This document shows positions 9,333-17,538 of a DNA stretch of 64,000 nucleotides, in pieces. The stretch spans positions 950,001-1,014,000 of the forward strand of contig NZ_CP077770.1 of the NCBI RefSeq assembly GCF_019134595.1. Reading direction: 5' to 3'. Origin of the DNA: Pseudoalteromonas shioyasakiensis. GTDB lineage: Bacteria > Pseudomonadota > Gammaproteobacteria > Enterobacterales > Alteromonadaceae. The notes under the pieces are model-generated. The model saw only the letters and a program-made list of their open reading frames with translations. It ran no database searches and had not been told where the DNA came from. Both the position numbers and the translations under genes were made by a program. The first letter of the stretch is position 1. Every line of letters starts with the position of its first letter.

Positions 9333-10868
9333 ATGACTGATCAAATCCAAGACGAAAATAAGTTAATCGCTGAGCGTCGTGGCAAATTAGACGCAATCCG
9401 CGAAAATTGCCCAGCCAACGGTCATCCAAACCAATTCCGTCGTGAACATTACACGGCTGATTTGCAAGCTGAGTTTGGTGATAAATCGAAAGAAGAATTA
9501 GTTGCTGAGCAACACGTTGTATCAGTTGCAGGTCGTATTCTTGCAAAACGTGGTCCTTTCCTTGCGTTACAAGACATGAAAGGCCAAATTCAAGCGTACG
9601 CATCAAAAGACGTACAAAAAGAATTAAAAGCAAAATACGGTCAACTTGATATCGGTGACATCATCGGTGTGAAAGGCGCACTTAATAAGTCAGGTAGAGG
9701 CGACCTATACGTAGAAATGACAGAGTACGAGTTACTGACAAAGTCATTACGTCCGTTACCAGAAAAATTCCATGGTTTATCTGACCAAGAAACTAAATAC
9801 CGTCAACGTTATGTTGATTTAATTACCAATGATGCGACGCGTGAAACCTTTCGTATTCGCTCAAAGGTTGTTGAAGGTATCCGTCGTTTCTTAGCTGATC
9901 GTGACTTCATGGAAGTTGAAACGCCGATGTTACAAGTGATCCCGGGTGGTGCGTCTGCACGTCCATTCGTAACACACCACAATGCACTTGATATCGACAT
10001 GTACTTACGTATTGCACCTGAGCTTTACTTAAAACGTTTAGTTGTGGGTGGCTTTGAGCGTGTATTCGAAATCAACCGTAACTTCCGTAACGAAGGTTTA
10101 TCCACGCGCCATAACCCAGAATTCACAATGATCGAATTCTACCAAGCATACGCTGATTACATTGACCTGATGAACATTACTGAAGACATGTTACGTACTG
10201 TTGCGACAGACGTACTTGGTTCACCAATTGTTGTAAACACAACGAAAGATGAAAATGGTGAAGTGGTTGATTCAGTAGAGTACGATTTTGGTCAACCTTT
10301 TGCTCGTTTAACAATGAGCGAAGCAATCCTTAAGTACAATCCAGACTTTGATGCTGCGGTATTTAATGACCCTGAAAACCATTTTGAAGAACTTAAAGCG
10401 TACGCGAAGCAAGTACACGTTAAGATCCCAGAAAACTGCGTATGGGGCCCAGGTAAATTCTTATGTGAAATCTTCGAAGAGACAGCTGAGCATAAGCTAA
10501 TTCAACCGACTTTCATCACAGCATACCCGTGGGAAGTGTCACCACTTGCACGTCGTAACGATGAAAACCCGTTTGTAACTGACCGCTTCGAATTCTTCGT
10601 TGGCGGCCGTGAACTAGCAAATGGCTTCTCTGAGCTTAACGATGCACAAGACCAAGCTGAGCGCTTTACTCGTCAAGTTGAAGAGAAAGACGCAGGTGAT
10701 GATGAAGCAATGCACTACGATGATGACTATATCCGTGCATTAGAATACGGCTTACCACCAACAGCGGGTGAGGGTATTGGTATCGATCGTCTAGTGATGT
10801 TATTTACTGACTCACCAACAATTAAAGACGTGATCCTATTCCCGCACATGCGTCCTCAAGCTGATTAA
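9333..10868 (+). CDS. lysS: Lysyl-tRNA synthetase (class II)
   Basis: The 511-residue enzyme has an N-terminal OB-fold anticodon-binding domain (about residues 65-150) and a class II catalytic core: motif 1 around [15 protein letters not shown], motif 2 with [14 protein letters not shown] and motif 3 [12 protein letters not shown]. It charges tRNA-Lys. It follows prfB by 26 bp, the same order as in E. coli, and ends at a strong terminator. Confidence 0.95.
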   Translation: MTDQIQDENKLIAERRGKLDAIRENCPANGHPNQFRREHYTADLQAEFGDKSKEELVAEQHVVSVAGRILAKRGPFLALQDMKGQIQAYASKDVQKELKAKYGQLDIGDIIGVKGALNKSGRGDLYVEMTEYELLTKSLRPLPEKFHGLSDQETKYRQRYVDLITNDATRETFRIRSKVVEGIRRFLADRDFMEVETPMLQVIPGGASARPFVTHHNALDIDMYLRIAPELYLKRLVVGGFERVFEINRNFRNEGLSTRHNPEFTMIEFYQAYADYIDLMNITEDMLRTVATDVLGSPIVVNTTKDENGEVVDSVEYDFGQPFARLTMSEAILKYNPDFDAAVFNDPENHFEELKAYAKQVHVKIPENCVWGPGKFLCEIFEETAEHKLIQPTFITAYPWEVSPLARRNDENPFVTDRFEFFVGGRELANGFSELNDAQDQAERFTRQVEEKDAGDDEAMHYDDDYIRALEYGLPPTAGEGIGIDRLVMLFTDSPTIKDVILFPHMRPQAD

Positions 10869-10884
10869 TCAGCTAAAAGTATTT

Positions 10885-10912
10885 AAAAACGCCGCTTTTT
10901 AGCGGCGTTTTT
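10885..10912 (+). terminator. Rho-independent terminator after lysS
   Basis: The stem AAAAACGCCGCT / AGCGGCGTTTTT is nearly perfect with a T tract; it closes the xerD-to-lysS run. Confidence 0.9.
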
Positions 10913-11121
10913 GTTATCAGAAATTTCTGATTTTTATAGCTCTCAATTTTAATACTAAATTGTAATTAGCTGATCTAAAAAGAAATGCTGAATTAGTCTT
11001 CCAACAAAGTTACTAAATTGTAAAGTTTTTCTACAATTCCCAAGGCCAATAGTATTATTTTTAGCCAAGATATGACATCATTGCGCAATTCTCGTTCAAT
11101 GTATAAATGGACTTAATAATA

Positions 11122-11319
11122 ATGACTAAAAAGCCTTCGCCGTTGCCTACAGATACGAACAAAAGCGAGCATCAACGTGAAGATTTTTATCGTGCTTGCA
11201 TCGCCGAATTTCAACAATTGGGTTATCAAGATCAATACCTCGCAGAGTTAACTGATGAACTGATCCCATTGACGGGTCTTGAGCCGTTGAGTGATAAAGA
11301 AAAAACGGCGAAAGGATAA
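11122..11319 (+). CDS. Small hypothetical protein, 65 aa
   Basis: The product is hydrophilic and acidic, with one Cys, and looks like a short helical protein (EDFYRACIAEFQQLG...). I chose the ATG at 11122 over one at 11107 because the N-terminus MTKKPSP is more protein-like, but neither has a good ribosome-binding site. No domain recognised. It lies alone between lysS and the tRNA array. The amino-acid composition argues for a real gene. Confidence 0.45.
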   Translation: MTKKPSPLPTDTNKSEHQREDFYRACIAEFQQLGYQDQYLAELTDELIPLTGLEPLSDKEKTAKG

Positions 11320-11389
11320 ACAAAAACAAGCTGTTTTGGCTCGTTATGGACAATCTATAACCATCTATACGATTTTCCTTGAAAAGTGT

Positions 11390-11424
11390 TTGACATATTT
11401 CCTGAAATCTTTATTATACGCCCC
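11390..11424 (+). promoter_or_regulatory. Sigma-70 promoter of the tRNA array with GC-rich discriminator
   Basis: TTGACA at 11390-11395, a 16-bp spacer and TATTAT at 11412-11417, followed by CGCCCC. The perfect -35 and the GC-rich discriminator are characteristic of stable-RNA promoters under growth-rate and stringent control. The first tRNA starts about 14 bp downstream. Confidence 0.8.
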
Positions 11425-11431
11425 ACAAGAC

Positions 11432-11524
11432 GGAGAGGTGGCCGAGTGGCCGAAGGCGCTCCCCTGCTAAGGGAGTATAGGGTTTGTAGCTCTATCGAGG
11501 GTTCGAATCCCTCCTTCTCCACCA
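11432..11524 (+). tRNA. tRNA-Ser (GCU)
   Basis: A 93-nt type II tRNA with a long variable arm. The acceptor stem GGAGAGG / CTTCTCC closes with one G-U pair; the anticodon loop CTGCTAA gives anticodon GCU, reading AGC/AGU. CCA is encoded (11522-11524). Confidence 0.95.
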
Positions 11525-11556
11525 TTTTTTAATGGTTTTCTTGTAAAGTAAAGAAT

Positions 11557-11633
11557 GGGCGCATAGCTCAGCTGGATAGAGTACCTGGCTACGAACCAGG
11601 CGGTCGGAGGTTCGAATCCTCCTGCGCCCACCA
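11557..11633 (+). tRNA. tRNA-Arg (ACG), copy 1
   Basis: A 77-nt tRNA with acceptor GGGCGCA / TGCGCCC, discriminator A and encoded CCA. The anticodon stem CCTGG...CCAGG encloses CTACGAA, so the anticodon is ACG, read as ICG after A34 deamination. Confidence 0.96.
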
Positions 11634-11655
11634 TCCTTTACTAAAATCAAAATGT

Positions 11656-11732
11656 GGGCGCATAGCTCAGCTGGATAGAGTACCTGGCTACGAACCAGGC
11701 GGTCGGAGGTTCGAATCCTCCTGCGCCCACCA
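11656..11732 (+). tRNA. tRNA-Arg (ACG), copy 2
   Basis: Identical in sequence to copy 1, including the encoded CCA; the spacers on both sides differ, apart from a few bases before the 5' end. Confidence 0.96.
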
Positions 11733-11780
11733 CTTTTGAAAAGTCTTAGTGAGACTAAAACTAACTATAATATAGAATGT

Positions 11781-11857
11781 GGGCGCATAGCTCAGCTGGA
11801 TAGAGTACCTGGCTACGAACCAGGCGGTCGGAGGTTCGAATCCTCCTGCGCCCACCA
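11781..11857 (+). tRNA. tRNA-Arg (ACG), copy 3
   Basis: Identical to copies 1 and 2. It is followed by a hairpin with a T tract at about 11896-11922 (ACCGACGATTTGTCGGT). Confidence 0.96.
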
Positions 11858-11895
11858 CTTTCTATACATTTATACTACAATGTTAGAAAGTACAA

Positions 11896-11922
11896 ACCGA
11901 CGATTTGTCGGTTTTTTTGTGT
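11896..11922 (+). terminator. Hairpin terminator within the tRNA array
   Basis: ACCGAC / GTCGGT with a short loop and T7. Copies of the same ACCGAC(G)-GTCGGT hairpin recur at about 12070, 12270 and 12460, as part of the downstream duplications. Confidence 0.65.
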
Positions 11923-11968
11923 TTTAACAACACCGTCATTGCAAGACGAAAACGAGCAGAACGATTGC

Positions 11969-12045
11969 GGACGCGTAGCTCAGCTGGATAGAGTACCTGG
12001 CTACGAACCAGGCGGTCGGAGGTTCGAATCCTCCCGCGTCCGCCA
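11969..12045 (+). tRNA. tRNA-Arg (ACG), copy 4 with a different acceptor stem
   Basis: The body (D arm, anticodon arm, variable and T arms) is identical to copies 1-3, but the acceptor is GGACGCG / CGCGTCC with compensated pairs, and the discriminator is G instead of A. CCA is encoded. All pairings are intact, so it should be functional. Confidence 0.94.
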
Positions 12046-12186
12046 CTTTCTTCTTGAAAGTGACATAAACCGACGGAAGTCGGTTTTTTTGTGCCTGTAA
12101 TCCGCGTAGGTGTGGTTGTAAGAGCGACTTCAGTCGCGAATAAACATACCGTTTTATTGCACCTCATTATTCTTTAGGCGACTTTG

Positions 12187-12236
12187 AACCACGCAGCCGG
12201 AGGTTCACTGTTTCAAAATACGTCCCGCGTCCGCCA
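12187..12236 (+). pseudogene. Decayed 3' end of tRNA-Arg, relic 1
   Basis: GAACCACGCAGCCGGAGGTTC resembles the anticodon-variable-T arm of the neighbouring tRNA-Arg, then about 15 foreign bases interrupt the T loop before TCCCGCGTCCGCCA, the exact 3' end of tRNA-Arg copy 4 including CCA. There is no 5' half. Confidence 0.75.
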
Positions 12237-12386
12237 CTTTTCTCTTAAGTAGAGTTAAAGTGAGATAAACCGACGAAAGTCGGTTTTTTTATACCTGAAA
12301 TTCGCGTAGGTGTGGTTGTAGGAGCGACTTCAGTCGTGAATAAACATACCGTTTTATTGCACCTCATTATTCTTTAGGCGACTTTG

Positions 12387-12436
12387 AACCACGCAGCCGG
12401 AGGTTCACTGTTTCAAAATACGTCCCGCGTCCGCCA
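12387..12436 (+). pseudogene. Decayed 3' end of tRNA-Arg, relic 2
   Basis: Same 50 bases as relic 1, exactly 200 bp further on, so it arose by duplication of the relic rather than by independent decay. Confidence 0.75.
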
Positions 12437-12495
12437 CTTTCTTCTTGAAAGTGACATAAACCGACGGAAGTCGGTTTTTTTGTGCCTGCAATTCG

Positions 12496-12724
12496 CGAAC
12501 ATCACACTTCCACTCCACAAATCACCCCCCAAAACTCTAAATACAAAAAATACACCCCGTAGGCGTGAAACTTGTTTCGCGCGTATCACGATGCTGTCGC
12601 CATAAATGACGACTTACAGAGTAGGAGCGAACATCACGCTTCCACACCCCAAATTAAACCCCGACTCTAAAGACAAAAAACGCACCCGTAGGCGTGAAAC
12701 TTGTTTCGTGCGTATCAAGATGCA
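12496..12724. repeat. Direct repeat (~131-bp offset) carrying REP-like palindromes
   Basis: GCGAACATCAC(A/G)CTTCCAC begins two copies (about 12496 and 12627). Each ends with GTAGGCGTGAAACTTGTTTCG(C/T)GCGTATCA. The palindrome GCGTGAAAC-TTG-TTTCGCGC (12563-12582, 12692-12711) is the same motif, inverted, as the one at 31392, 32910 and 33950. The stretch 12440-12887 holds these repeats and no convincing gene. Confidence 0.75.
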
Positions 12725-12887
12725 TAGGGTTATCAACATCTCACCTAAGCAATAGATTTTATCTAGTAAATTAATTTTTAAGCCATCTTCTTATGGGCAT
12801 TAAAACCGAGTTAATTTGCTTCACGGTCAATTTGTGTTAGATTTAATAAAATATTCCAAAAATAATAACAAGTGGGAATTTTATTTT

Positions 12888-14198
12888 ATGTATGCGAAAG
12901 GTACATATCAAATACGGCTGGCTATAAGTTGCGGTTTGATGCTTTTGACTGGTTGTGAAGCGAACACAGAAAAAGCCCCATTAACCGACCAACAATACTT
13001 TGAGCAAGTAATGTTAGCACCCGCTATTTTGCCAAACGACTTAACGAATAGCGGCTGTTTATCGCTCGAAAATGAAAGCAAGTTGCAAGGTTATAAATCA
13101 GCGGCTGAGGTTAATTACCAGCAAGCGGGTTGGCAAAACAGAGTTGCGGCCGATTGGCAGTATTTTTTAGCCCCAGAGCAACCGGGCAAGCTACTCCTAA
13201 TCGATTATCAAGTTCAATCTGGGCAATTAGCTTATCGGTATTTAAGTGACGGCAGCCATAATGAGTTGTATGAACCTTGGAGCTCATCAAAAATTCAAGC
13301 GTTTAGCGGTGCGCTTTCAAAAGTAAGGCAATCCCACCCAGAGCTTGGTGCAGCTTCTTTTGCCGGTGATACTGCATTGGCTGATTTGATCAGCAGTATT
13401 AATAGTTACGAAGCATTTGGCAAAGCCGATGGTAATTCAAATGCGATAGCCAGTTATTTTGTCAATGTGGCAGGGCGCGAATACTTACGTGGGCTTTTTA
13501 ATGATGGCTGGCTACACCTGCAGGATCAGCGTTTATTATTTAACGGTGCTTACGGCTCTGAGCAGTTTATGCCATCAGACGAATACTGGCATAATCCTAC
13601 AAATAATGAACTAGATGCAAAGATAGCTCGATACAAAGCAAGCAGTGATGACCCAGGCTATTTAGGGTATCGTTGTGAGAGTTGTGGTTTAACGGGCAAC
13701 AAAGCAATGACTACACTTGCTCAAGCCGAATGGTTAAAACGTTTGGTCAGTCATCAGCGTGAACCAAGTACGCAAATGCCTTATTTACAAGCAAGTGATG
13801 TAGATGTGCTACTTAACGGCACTGGTCATACAGATGAACATGCTCCTGTAGGCGGCATGATGGTGGGTATCAGTCATATCGTTACAAATGCATTGGCAAA
13901 TGTTATTGCGCCAAATGATAGCCGCTCTGCAAAAGAAGTGCTCGATAGCGCAACGAATGGGCAGTGGCGTGTTTGGCAAAAAATTGGTTGGGGGCCAAGT
14001 GAAACGCGCTCCACCACAGAAACCGTAATGTTGGCACATGTGTGTTTAGGCAATTATCAAGGTGGCCGTGAGTTTACTTTTAGTGTGCAGCAATCAACTT
14101 TGGGGGCTGACGAAGCCAATTTGCCAACAGTCGGTAAGCAAATGCAGCAAAAATTGCAGCATGCTTTTACAAAATTATTAGATTCACGCGTTCAATAA
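12888..14198 (+). CDS. Lipoprotein, possible serine beta-lactamase-like hydrolase, first gene of the muropeptide locus
   Basis: I start this 436-residue protein at the ATG at 12888, because it gives a clean lipoprotein signal (LLTGC, Cys23) and has GTGGGA upstream; the frame is open for 24 codons before it. Residues ~145-150 read PWSSSKI, which offers an SxxK motif; DGNSNAIASYF follows about 70 residues later, as SxN/SDN-type motifs do in class A serine hydrolases, and GWGPSETRSTTET near the C-terminus could take the place of KTG. I cannot confirm the fold. It is followed after 16 bp by the NlpC/P60 gene. The locus suggests a periplasmic role on peptidoglycan fragments. Confidence 0.6.
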   Translation: MYAKGTYQIRLAISCGLMLLTGCEANTEKAPLTDQQYFEQVMLAPAILPNDLTNSGCLSLENESKLQGYKSAAEVNYQQAGWQNRVAADWQYFLAPEQPGKLLLIDYQVQSGQLAYRYLSDGSHNELYEPWSSSKIQAFSGALSKVRQSHPELGAASFAGDTALADLISSINSYEAFGKADGNSNAIASYFVNVAGREYLRGLFNDGWLHLQDQRLLFNGAYGSEQFMPSDEYWHNPTNNELDAKIARYKASSDDPGYLGYRCESCGLTGNKAMTTLAQAEWLKRLVSHQREPSTQMPYLQASDVDVLLNGTGHTDEHAPVGGMMVGISHIVTNALANVIAPNDSRSAKEVLDSATNGQWRVWQKIGWGPSETRSTTETVMLAHVCLGNYQGGREFTFSVQQSTLGADEANLPTVGKQMQQKLQHAFTKLLDSRVQ

Positions 14199-14214
14199 GA
14201 ATTAAGGTACAGCT

Positions 14215-15591
14215 ATGCGTCGTTCAATTATCGCTTTATCAATTACTTTAGGTGTTGCTTTTAGTGCACCTATGCATGCTGAGGGTTGGCAATCAGATGT
14301 TATCGGGGTCACGCAGTCACAGCTTTCGCCAAGCTATTGGTTAGCACAAGGTGCATCGGCAAAAGTGATCATGACAGAGGCGCAAATTGCAGCCTTCAAC
14401 GAGAAATTAATTAAAGATAATAAATACATTGTTGATCCTCTGTCATTTCAAAAATCGCTCACTAAAGACGAGCTAACAAGCGCCATTCATTCGGCAAGCT
14501 CAATTCCAAAAAGCCCACGCTTTTTTACAGACGGCCGCCAACTTACCGCGAAAGATTTTGCTAAATATCAGGCTAACTTAAACCTTAACAAGGTCGCAGA
14601 TAACAATGAGGTACGCTTTGCGGTGGTCGTTAATCGCACGGCATTACGCACTTTTCCAACCTGGGATCGGGTTTTAAATAGCGGCCTTGATCAAGACTTA
14701 GATCGCTTTCAAGAAAGCGGTATGTTCCCAGGAGAAGCAGTTGCTGTATTACATCAAAGTGCAGATAAAAAATGGCTGTTAGTACGTGCTTACAACTACC
14801 TTGCGTGGACGCCAGCCGAAGATCTTGCCTTTGCTGATGCAGATAAAATAAAAGCTTACCGCGGACAAGATAACTTTTTGGTAGTAACCGGCGCAAAAGT
14901 TAATACCGCTTATGTGCCTAACGACACAGCAAGCTCAGAAGTCCAGCTCGATATGGGGGTGCGTTTACCATTGGTTGATAGTGAGCAAGTACCGTATTTG
15001 CTTAACGGTCAAAATAGCTATGCGAGCCATGTTGTACAGTTACCTACTCGCGATGAGCAAGGAAACCTTGTTATTAAACCAGCGATGATCAGCAAAACTG
15101 CCGATGTAAATTTAGGCTACCTAGACTACAACGAACAGAATCTGATTAAACAAGGCTTTAAATTTTTAGGTGAGCGTTATGGTTGGGGGCATGATTACAA
15201 TGGCCGTGACTGCACCGGCTTTGTTGGTGAAATTTATAAGAGCTTTGGCCTACTAATGCCACGTAATTCAGGGCAGCAAGGCAGTAGTGGATACGGGCAA
15301 AACAGTCGCTTTGATAAAAATACAGCGGCGGATGATAAGTTGCCAACGGTTAAAAACATGGCGATTGGCGATCTAATTTATATTCCGGGCCATGTGATGA
15401 TGTATTTAGGAGAGCACCAAGGCGAGCCGTATGTTATTCATGATGTGAAAGGCTTAGGCTATAACAAAGGCGATGGCAGCTTTTATAGTAGTGCGCTTAA
15501 TGGAGTATCGGTTACCCCCTTGTTACCCCTGCGATTATCTAAAGAAACAAGTTACCTAGACCGTGTTTATAACATTAAGCGTATTCGATAG
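14215..15591 (+). CDS. SH3-NlpC/P60 peptidase, gamma-D-glutamyl-diamino acid endopeptidase-like (YkfC type)
   Basis: A 458-residue exported protein (signal peptide to about MHAEG). It has SH3b-like segments in the middle (for example NRTALRTFPTWDR and GEAVAVLHQSADKKWLLVRA, a typical SH3b pattern) and a C-terminal NlpC/P60 domain. The catalytic residues are visible: Cys333 in RDCTGF, His393 in IPGHVMMYLG and His409 in VIHDVKG. This architecture matches the characterised YkfC family, which cuts the D-Glu-diaminopimelate bond of murein peptides that have a free L-Ala. The dipeptide epimerase that would use the product starts 8 bp downstream, which strongly supports the call. Confidence 0.85.
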   Translation: MRRSIIALSITLGVAFSAPMHAEGWQSDVIGVTQSQLSPSYWLAQGASAKVIMTEAQIAAFNEKLIKDNKYIVDPLSFQKSLTKDELTSAIHSASSIPKSPRFFTDGRQLTAKDFAKYQANLNLNKVADNNEVRFAVVVNRTALRTFPTWDRVLNSGLDQDLDRFQESGMFPGEAVAVLHQSADKKWLLVRAYNYLAWTPAEDLAFADADKIKAYRGQDNFLVVTGAKVNTAYVPNDTASSEVQLDMGVRLPLVDSEQVPYLLNGQNSYASHVVQLPTRDEQGNLVIKPAMISKTADVNLGYLDYNEQNLIKQGFKFLGERYGWGHDYNGRDCTGFVGEIYKSFGLLMPRNSGQQGSSGYGQNSRFDKNTAADDKLPTVKNMAIGDLIYIPGHVMMYLGEHQGEPYVIHDVKGLGYNKGDGSFYSSALNGVSVTPLLPLRLSKETSYLDRVYNIKRIR

Positions 15592-15599
15592 AGGCCTTT

Positions 15600-16712
15600 A
15601 TGAAAATTAAAGCAGTTCGTTTTGCGAAACTCAAAGTGCCTTTGGTCACGCCATTTAAAACAGCGCTTAGAGAAGTGAGTTTTATTGAAGACCTAGTGGT
15701 CTTAATAGACACCGAATGTGGTCAAGTCGGTTATGGCTCTGCTGCTGCAACACCGGTTATTACAGGCGATACCCATCAAGGAATGATCGCGGTCATTCAG
15801 CAGTTTATTGCTCCTAAACTGATAGGGCATGAAATAGAAAATATCAACCAGCTTGCCCACATTATTCAATCAACGGTGGTTGGTAACAGTAGTGCAAAAG
15901 CGGCTTTAGAATTAGCGGTTTACGACTTATGGGGCAAGCTCTACAAAGCGCCTTTATATAAGTTACTTGGTGGTGGTAAGTCAGAGTTAAAGACTGATAT
16001 TACCATCAGCGTAGATAACATAGATAAAATGCTTAGTGACTGTCAGCGAGCGGTTGAGCAAGGTTTTGATGTTTTAAAAATAAAAATCGGCAATAACCTT
16101 AATCAAGATATTGAACGTGTGAAAGCAATCCATGCAGGCTTTGCCGCAAAGGCGCAGCTGCGTTTAGATGTAAACCAAGGCTGGAATGCCAAACAAACTG
16201 TGTTTGCACTGCAGCAACTTGAGCAAGCAGGCGTGGTATTAGAGTTGGTTGAGCAGCCGGTAAAAAGCAGCGATATTCAAGGTCTCAAATATATTACTGA
16301 GCGAGTGAACACCCCGATTATGGCCGATGAAAGCGCCTTTTCACCGAAGCAAGTGATCCAACTTTTAGAGCTTGGCGCAGTTGATATTATCAATATTAAA
16401 TTAATGAAAACGGGCGGTTTAAGCCGAGCAATTGAGATTGCTAATATTACAGCCCAATACCAAGCAGAGTGTATGATAGGTTGTATGCTAGAGGGCAGTA
16501 TTGCCGTAGCTGGTGCTGCACATTTAGCCTCTGCCAAAGCACAGCAAATCAGTAAAATCGATTTAGATGGCCCGGCTCTTGGTCAGTATGACCCTGTGCA
16601 AGGGGGCGTTGAATTTATCGGCCCGAAAATCAGCTTATCGGATGCCCCCGGCCTTGGCATTGAATCAATAACGGGGCTTGAACTAATCACAAACGGAGTA
16701 TGGCCAGCATGA
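15600..16712 (+). CDS. Dipeptide epimerase (L-Ala-D/L-Glu epimerase, enolase superfamily)
   Basis: A 370-residue muconate-lactonising subgroup enolase enzyme. Catalytic and metal residues are all in place: Lys160-x-Lys162 (LKIKIG), Asp190 and Asn192 (DVNQGW), Glu218 (EQPVK), Asp243 (ADES) and Lys267 (NIKLMKTGG). This set is the signature of the E. coli YcjG and Bacillus YkfB epimerases that convert L-Ala-D-Glu from murein into L-Ala-L-Glu for degradation by ordinary dipeptidases. It lies in the cytoplasm. It overlaps the next gene by ATGA. Confidence 0.9.
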   Translation: MKIKAVRFAKLKVPLVTPFKTALREVSFIEDLVVLIDTECGQVGYGSAAATPVITGDTHQGMIAVIQQFIAPKLIGHEIENINQLAHIIQSTVVGNSSAKAALELAVYDLWGKLYKAPLYKLLGGGKSELKTDITISVDNIDKMLSDCQRAVEQGFDVLKIKIGNNLNQDIERVKAIHAGFAAKAQLRLDVNQGWNAKQTVFALQQLEQAGVVLELVEQPVKSSDIQGLKYITERVNTPIMADESAFSPKQVIQLLELGAVDIINIKLMKTGGLSRAIEIANITAQYQAECMIGCMLEGSIAVAGAAHLASAKAQQISKIDLDGPALGQYDPVQGGVEFIGPKISLSDAPGLGIESITGLELITNGVWPA

Positions 16713-17458
16713 AAAAACTAGTCAGTCTTATTGCAGTTATGAGTTTATCGGCTTGTGCCAGCAAAGAGTTACCTAAACCTGTTATTGATAACAGTCATCA
16801 GCAGCTCGTGGTGGTGGTCGCTAATGACAGTGATGCTATTGATGCCACGTTGTATCGCTTTGAAAAAACCGTTGGAAGCTGGCAACAACAAGGCGAACAA
16901 CACGCGGTGGTGCTTGGCCGCACAGGGCTTGCTTGGGGTGTAGGGCTACATCCTGCACAACCAGGTCAGCAAAAACAAGAAGGTGATGGTAAAGCGCCGG
17001 CAGGTATTTTTGAGCTTGGTACTGCCTTTGGTTATCTAGATTCATTGCAAACAAACCTCAGTTATCAAGCAATGACAGCAAATGATTACTGTATTGATGT
17101 AAAGGGCTCGCCGTTTTACAACCAGTTGGTTGATAAAGCACAAGTAGGTGAAGAGGCGGTTAAGGATTCTTCGGAGTGGATGCGTCGTGATATTTACAGT
17201 CAAGATAACCTTTATAAAAAAGGCATTGTTGTTAAGCATAACCCAAGCAATATTAATGGCGCGGGTAGTTGTATCTTCATGCACTTATGGCGTGCACCTA
17301 GTAAACCAACAGCGGGTTGTACTGCGATGACTGAAAGCGATATGGACAGATTACTTGCGTGGTTAGATGAGCGTAAAAAGCCGCTATTAGTCAGCTTGAC
17401 CAAAACGCAATACCAACAAAAGCAAAGTCAGTGGCAATTACCTAACTTAGCTGAATAA
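16709..17458 (+). CDS. YkuD-fold L,D-transpeptidase-like lipoprotein
   Basis: The 249-residue lipoprotein starts at the ATG at 16709 (ATGA overlap with the epimerase; GGAG 10 nt upstream); an ATG at 16700 sits too close to that site. The lipobox LSAC puts the acylated Cys at 16. The conserved active-site block near the C-terminus has His192 (IFMHLW) and Cys204 (TAGCTAM), an H-x11-C spacing that fits YkuD-fold catalytic domains. Such enzymes exchange or hydrolyse bonds at L,D centres of the stem peptide. In this operon an L,D-carboxypeptidase-type trimming of tetrapeptides is as likely as cross-linking; this is inference. Confidence 0.75.
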   Translation: MKKLVSLIAVMSLSACASKELPKPVIDNSHQQLVVVVANDSDAIDATLYRFEKTVGSWQQQGEQHAVVLGRTGLAWGVGLHPAQPGQQKQEGDGKAPAGIFELGTAFGYLDSLQTNLSYQAMTANDYCIDVKGSPFYNQLVDKAQVGEEAVKDSSEWMRRDIYSQDNLYKKGIVVKHNPSNINGAGSCIFMHLWRAPSKPTAGCTAMTESDMDRLLAWLDERKKPLLVSLTKTQYQQKQSQWQLPNLAE

Positions 17459-17497
17459 AAATAATAAAATAAAAGTATTTTAATTTTGTCATAATGA

Positions 17498-17514
17498 TGG
17501 AATAATATATTCCA
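17498..17514. promoter_or_regulatory. Candidate MurR-type operator ahead of the symporter-kinase-murQ-namZ operon
   Basis: TGGAATA-ATA-TATTCCA is a perfect 7+3+7 palindrome ending 24 bp before the symporter ATG. A related palindrome with the same arms lies in the promoter region of the RpiR regulator at 27124-27148. Confidence 0.6.
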
Positions 17515-17538
17515 ATAAGGTTTGGGTTAGGATAATAA

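Larger units (their letters stand above)
12057..12498 (+). repeat. ~200-bp tandem duplication downstream of the tRNA array (2 full units plus a partial third)
   Basis: Positions 12057-12240 and 12257-12440 match closely at a constant 200-bp offset; a third partial copy begins near 12448. Each unit carries an ACCGAC...GTCGGT hairpin with T7, a GTAGGAGCGACTTCAGTCG motif (12118 and 12318 regions) and a decayed tRNA-Arg 3' end. Differences between units are scattered point changes, mostly upstream of the shared 12321-12440 part. Confidence 0.85.

Noticed and set aside
11736..11927. A 63-residue frame through tRNA-Arg copy 3 (RIAQLDRVPGYEPGGRRFESS)
   Set aside because: It is a translation of tRNA sequence, a well-known false protein found in many annotations.
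11883..12167. A 94-residue minus-strand frame over tRNA-Arg copy 4 (GRIRTSDRLVRSQVLYPAEL)
   Set aside because: This is the classic antisense-tRNA artefact and has no independent support.
12384..12605. A 73-residue plus-strand frame after the tRNA relic
   Set aside because: It runs through duplicated tRNA remains and REP-like repeats and has no ribosome-binding site.
12440..12887. Possible integrase or attachment site after the tRNA array
   Set aside because: No integrase gene is in the region; the tRNA relics alone do not show an attachment site.
13809..14039. A 76-residue Cys/Trp-rich minus-strand frame
   Set aside because: It is antisense to the first lipoprotein gene, whose frame is long and has a signal peptide.
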